From NCBI GenBank assembly GCA_019351895.1, contig JABBOH010000021.1:1-43857 (forward strand): DNA of 43,857 bases, read 5' to 3'. Each line of letters opens with the position of its first letter. Within the stretch, counting starts at the first letter, position 1. The position numbers and the translations under genes are program-made. Source of the DNA: Pseudomonadota bacterium. GTDB lineage: Bacteria; Pseudomonadota; Alphaproteobacteria; Acetobacterales; Acetobacteraceae. The notes beneath the pieces are model-generated. The model saw nothing but the letters and a program-made list of their open reading frames with translations. It did not search any database and was not told the DNA's origin. Positions 42,141 to 43,857 of the stretch are shown in pieces.

Positions 42141-42965
42141 ATGCCCACGCTTATGGATATGTCGAAGGCAAGGCAGAGCCCGCGGGGGCGGATAATGTGG
42201 TCAAAGGTCCCCGAAATCACCATCTACTTCTGGATTGTCAAAATCCTGACGACCGCAATGGGTGAGGCGACCTCCGATTATCTCGTCTTTCACATCAACC
42301 CGGTCATCGCGGTCGTGCTCGGCGCCGTGGGCCTACTGGTGGCACTGATCCTGCAGCTCGCGGTCGCGCGATACGTCGCCTGGATCTACTGGCTCCTCGT
42401 GGTGATGGTCGCCATCTTCGGCACAATGGCGGCGGACGTCGTCCACGTCGTGATCGGCATCCCCTACGTCGTCTCCACTACCGGCTTCGCGCTCGCGCTG
42501 GCAGCGATCATCGCGCTATGGTCGGCCACTGAGGGCACGCTCTCGATCCACAGCATCGTCACACGACGCCGTGAGCTCTTCTACTGGATGACCATCTTCG
42601 CAACCTTCGCGCTTGGCACCGCAGCTGGGGACATGACCGCTGCCACACTGCACCTCGGCTATTTTGGCTCCGGCCTGCTCTTCCTCGGCCTCTTCATCCT
42701 CCCGGCCATCGGCTACTGGAAATTCGGCTTCAACGACGTATTTGCCTTCTGGTTCGCCTACATCATGACCCGTCCACTCGGCGCCTCCTTCGCCGACTGG
42801 TTCGACAAGCCACCCCGCATGGGGGGGCTCGGGCATGGCAGCGCCTCGGTCAGCATTGTCCTGACCGTCTTCATCGTCATTTTCGTGGCCTACCTGACGG
42901 TGACGCGTATCGACGTGGAGCGGAGGGCGCGTGTGACGCCGGAGGGCGTGCGGGCGCCGCTCTGA
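42141..42965 (+). CDS. Four-repeat membrane protein, copy B (COG4705-like)
   Basis: Paralogue of copy A, 274 residues, about eight helices. The aromatic-Trp-x9-Gly-x4-Asp motif occurs at Phe30, Tyr83, Tyr148 and Phe203, with Asp at 46, 99, 164 and 219. Blocks shared with copy A: SKVPEITIYFW, TLSIHSIVTRRRELFYW, TFALGTAAGD and AYIMTRPLGAS. Start uncertain: ATG 42141 directly abuts GAGGAG, so ATG 42153 is also possible. It is divergent from copy A and monocistronic here; its stop is 22 bases from that of the convergent oxidase gene. Confidence 0.86.
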   Translation: MPTLMDMSKARQSPRGRIMWSKVPEITIYFWIVKILTTAMGEATSDYLVFHINPVIAVVLGAVGLLVALILQLAVARYVAWIYWLLVVMVAIFGTMAADVVHVVIGIPYVVSTTGFALALAAIIALWSATEGTLSIHSIVTRRRELFYWMTIFATFALGTAAGDMTAATLHLGYFGSGLLFLGLFILPAIGYWKFGFNDVFAFWFAYIMTRPLGASFADWFDKPPRMGGLGHGSASVSIVLTVFIVIFVAYLTVTRIDVERRARVTPEGVRAPL

Positions 42966-42987
42966 CGTGCAGCCTGGACCCGATCCT

Positions 42988-43857
42988 TTAATCCGGCAGC
43001 AGTTTGCCCGGGTTGAGGATTCCCGACGGGTCCAGCGCCGCCTTTACCGAGCGCATGACGGCAAGCGCCCCCGCCCCGTGCTCCGTCTCCAAGAAGCCCC
43101 GTTTGCCAGCGCCGACGCCATGCTCGCCGCTGCAGGAGCCCCCCAAGGCCAAACCGCGCGCCACAATGGCCCGGTCCAGCGCCCAAGCGCGCTCCATGCC
43201 TCCCTCCTCGGGCGGCACCAGGATGACCGTGTGGAAATTCCCGTCTCCGACATGGCCCACCATCGGGGCCAGCAGGCCCGAGGCCTCGATATCGGCCTTG
43301 ACGCCAAGCACCGCATCGGCAAGCCGCGAGATAGGCACGATAGTGTCGGTGATGAGTGCCCCGTAGGTGGGCCGCATCGCCCGGCAGGCCCAGTAAGCAT
43401 CGTGCCGCGCCCGCCACAACCTCGCCCGATCGTCCGCATCGGTAGCCCAGGCGAAGCCCTCCGCCCCATTGTCGAGCGCCAGCGCCTCGACCTGCGCGGC
43501 CTGCTCGGCGACGCCCGCCGGCGTGCCGTGGAACTCGAAGAACAGCGTCGGCAGCGGCCGCAGATGATTAAGCTGCGAATAGGCGACGCAAGCTTCCACC
43601 TGCACCTCGTCCAGCAGTTCGATCCGCGCGACCGGGACGCCGATCTGCATGATCTCGATCACCGTCTCGACGGCCCGCGCCATGTCCTGGAACTGGCAGG
43701 TTGCGGCTGAAATGGCTTCTGGTATGCCATGCAGCCGCAGCTGGATTTCGGTGATGATGCCGAGCGTGCCCTCGGACCCGATGAAAAGCCGGGTGAGATC
43801 GTACCCCGTTGAAGACTTGCGGACGCGCCCGCCGGTGCGGATCACCTGCCCATCCGC
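42988..43857 (-). CDS. FAD-linked oxidase, D-lactate/glycolate dehydrogenase-like, 5' part outside window
   Basis: C-terminal 290 residues of a flavoprotein of the D-lactate dehydrogenase (cytochrome)/GlcD family. The frame is open to the window edge (ADGQ before the GTG at 43845), so the N-terminal FAD-binding half is mostly absent. Visible: STGYDLTRLFIGSEGTLGI, the end of the FAD-binding domain, then a cap domain and the C-terminal GHVGDGNFH metal/flavin motif and GSCSGEHGVGAGK, with LDPSGILNPGKLLP at the end. These are diagnostic for 2-hydroxyacid dehydrogenases that pass electrons to cytochrome or quinone. No partner gene is visible. Confidence 0.92.
   Translation of the reverse strand, partial: ADGQVIRTGGRVRKSSTGYDLTRLFIGSEGTLGIITEIQLRLHGIPEAISAATCQFQDMARAVETVIEIMQIGVPVARIELLDEVQVEACVAYSQLNHLRPLPTLFFEFHGTPAGVAEQAAQVEALALDNGAEGFAWATDADDRARLWRARHDAYWACRAMRPTYGALITDTIVPISRLADAVLGVKADIEASGLLAPMVGHVGDGNFHTVILVPPEEGGMERAWALDRAIVARGLALGGSCSGEHGVGAGKRGFLETEHGAGALAVMRSVKAALDPSGILNPGKLLPD

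Noticed and set aside
1-43857. CRISPR arrays, insertion sequences, prophage genes, rRNA
   Set aside because: No regularly spaced repeats, transposase, integrase or structural phage proteins, and no rRNA-like sequence were found.

Overview
The window is high-GC, gene-dense chromosomal DNA from what looks like an alphaproteobacterium, probably a Hyphomicrobiales member (Bosea, Methylobacterium or rhizobium relatives). The signs are Entner-Doudoroff sugar catabolism, DUF1127 and DUF3429 proteins, a FATGUY-type single-domain response regulator, many ABC importers, frequent GTG starts and ATGA/GTGA overlaps. I see no rRNA, insertion sequence, phage gene, CRISPR array or origin. The one RNA gene is tRNA-Pro(CGG). 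This is an assignment by pattern, without a database search.

Region 1 (1-10.5 kb): the end of an M20 amidohydrolase; an MFS porter whose Shine-Dalgarno can fold into a hairpin; a polar amino acid ABC importer (binding protein and two permeases on the minus strand, ATPase divergent); DNA-3-methyladenine glycosylase I (tag); a GAF histidine kinase; an FAD oxidoreductase; a FATGUY response regulator; and an orphan lipoyl-domain protein.

Region 2 (10.5-24.3 kb): 6-phosphogluconate dehydratase (edd), tRNA-Pro, a DUF423 protein, an AI-2E permease with an extra C-terminal domain, a DUF1127 protein overlapping a MocR regulator, a small unknown protein, a class A acid phosphatase, an alpha/beta hydrolase, a CNNM/CorC protein, a DUF3429 protein, and a plus-strand cluster of PLP decarboxylase, KDPG aldolase and KDG kinase. 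With edd, the aldolase and kinase supply the lower Entner-Doudoroff route.

Region 3 (24.3-37.9 kb): one long minus-strand catabolic operon of 14 genes with overlaps or short gaps. In transcription order: TIM-barrel protein, Gfo/Idh/MocA dehydrogenase, ketose 3-epimerase-like TIM barrel, DhaL, DhaK, Tat-type solute-binding protein, two permeases, a small membrane protein, two non-identical ATPases, a Tm-1-like ATP-binding protein, a PEP-hydrolase-like TIM barrel and a tandem SRPBCC protein. It looks like uptake and breakdown of an unidentified polyol or sugar derivative. The two ATPases carry complementary defects, predicting one canonical and one degenerate ATP site. A 33-bp near-perfect palindrome overlapping a sigma70-like promoter lies upstream; no regulator for it is in the window.

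Region 4 (38.2-43.9 kb): a minus-strand operon (repeat membrane protein, OmpR-type regulator, histidine kinase, DedA) divergent from a paralogue of its first gene. Both paralogues contain four copies of a motif, aromatic-Trp, nine residues, Gly, four residues, Asp, and the divergent intergenic region has a 13-bp direct repeat. This is the best candidate for an undescribed membrane/signalling system here. The window ends inside an FAD-linked D-lactate dehydrogenase-like gene.
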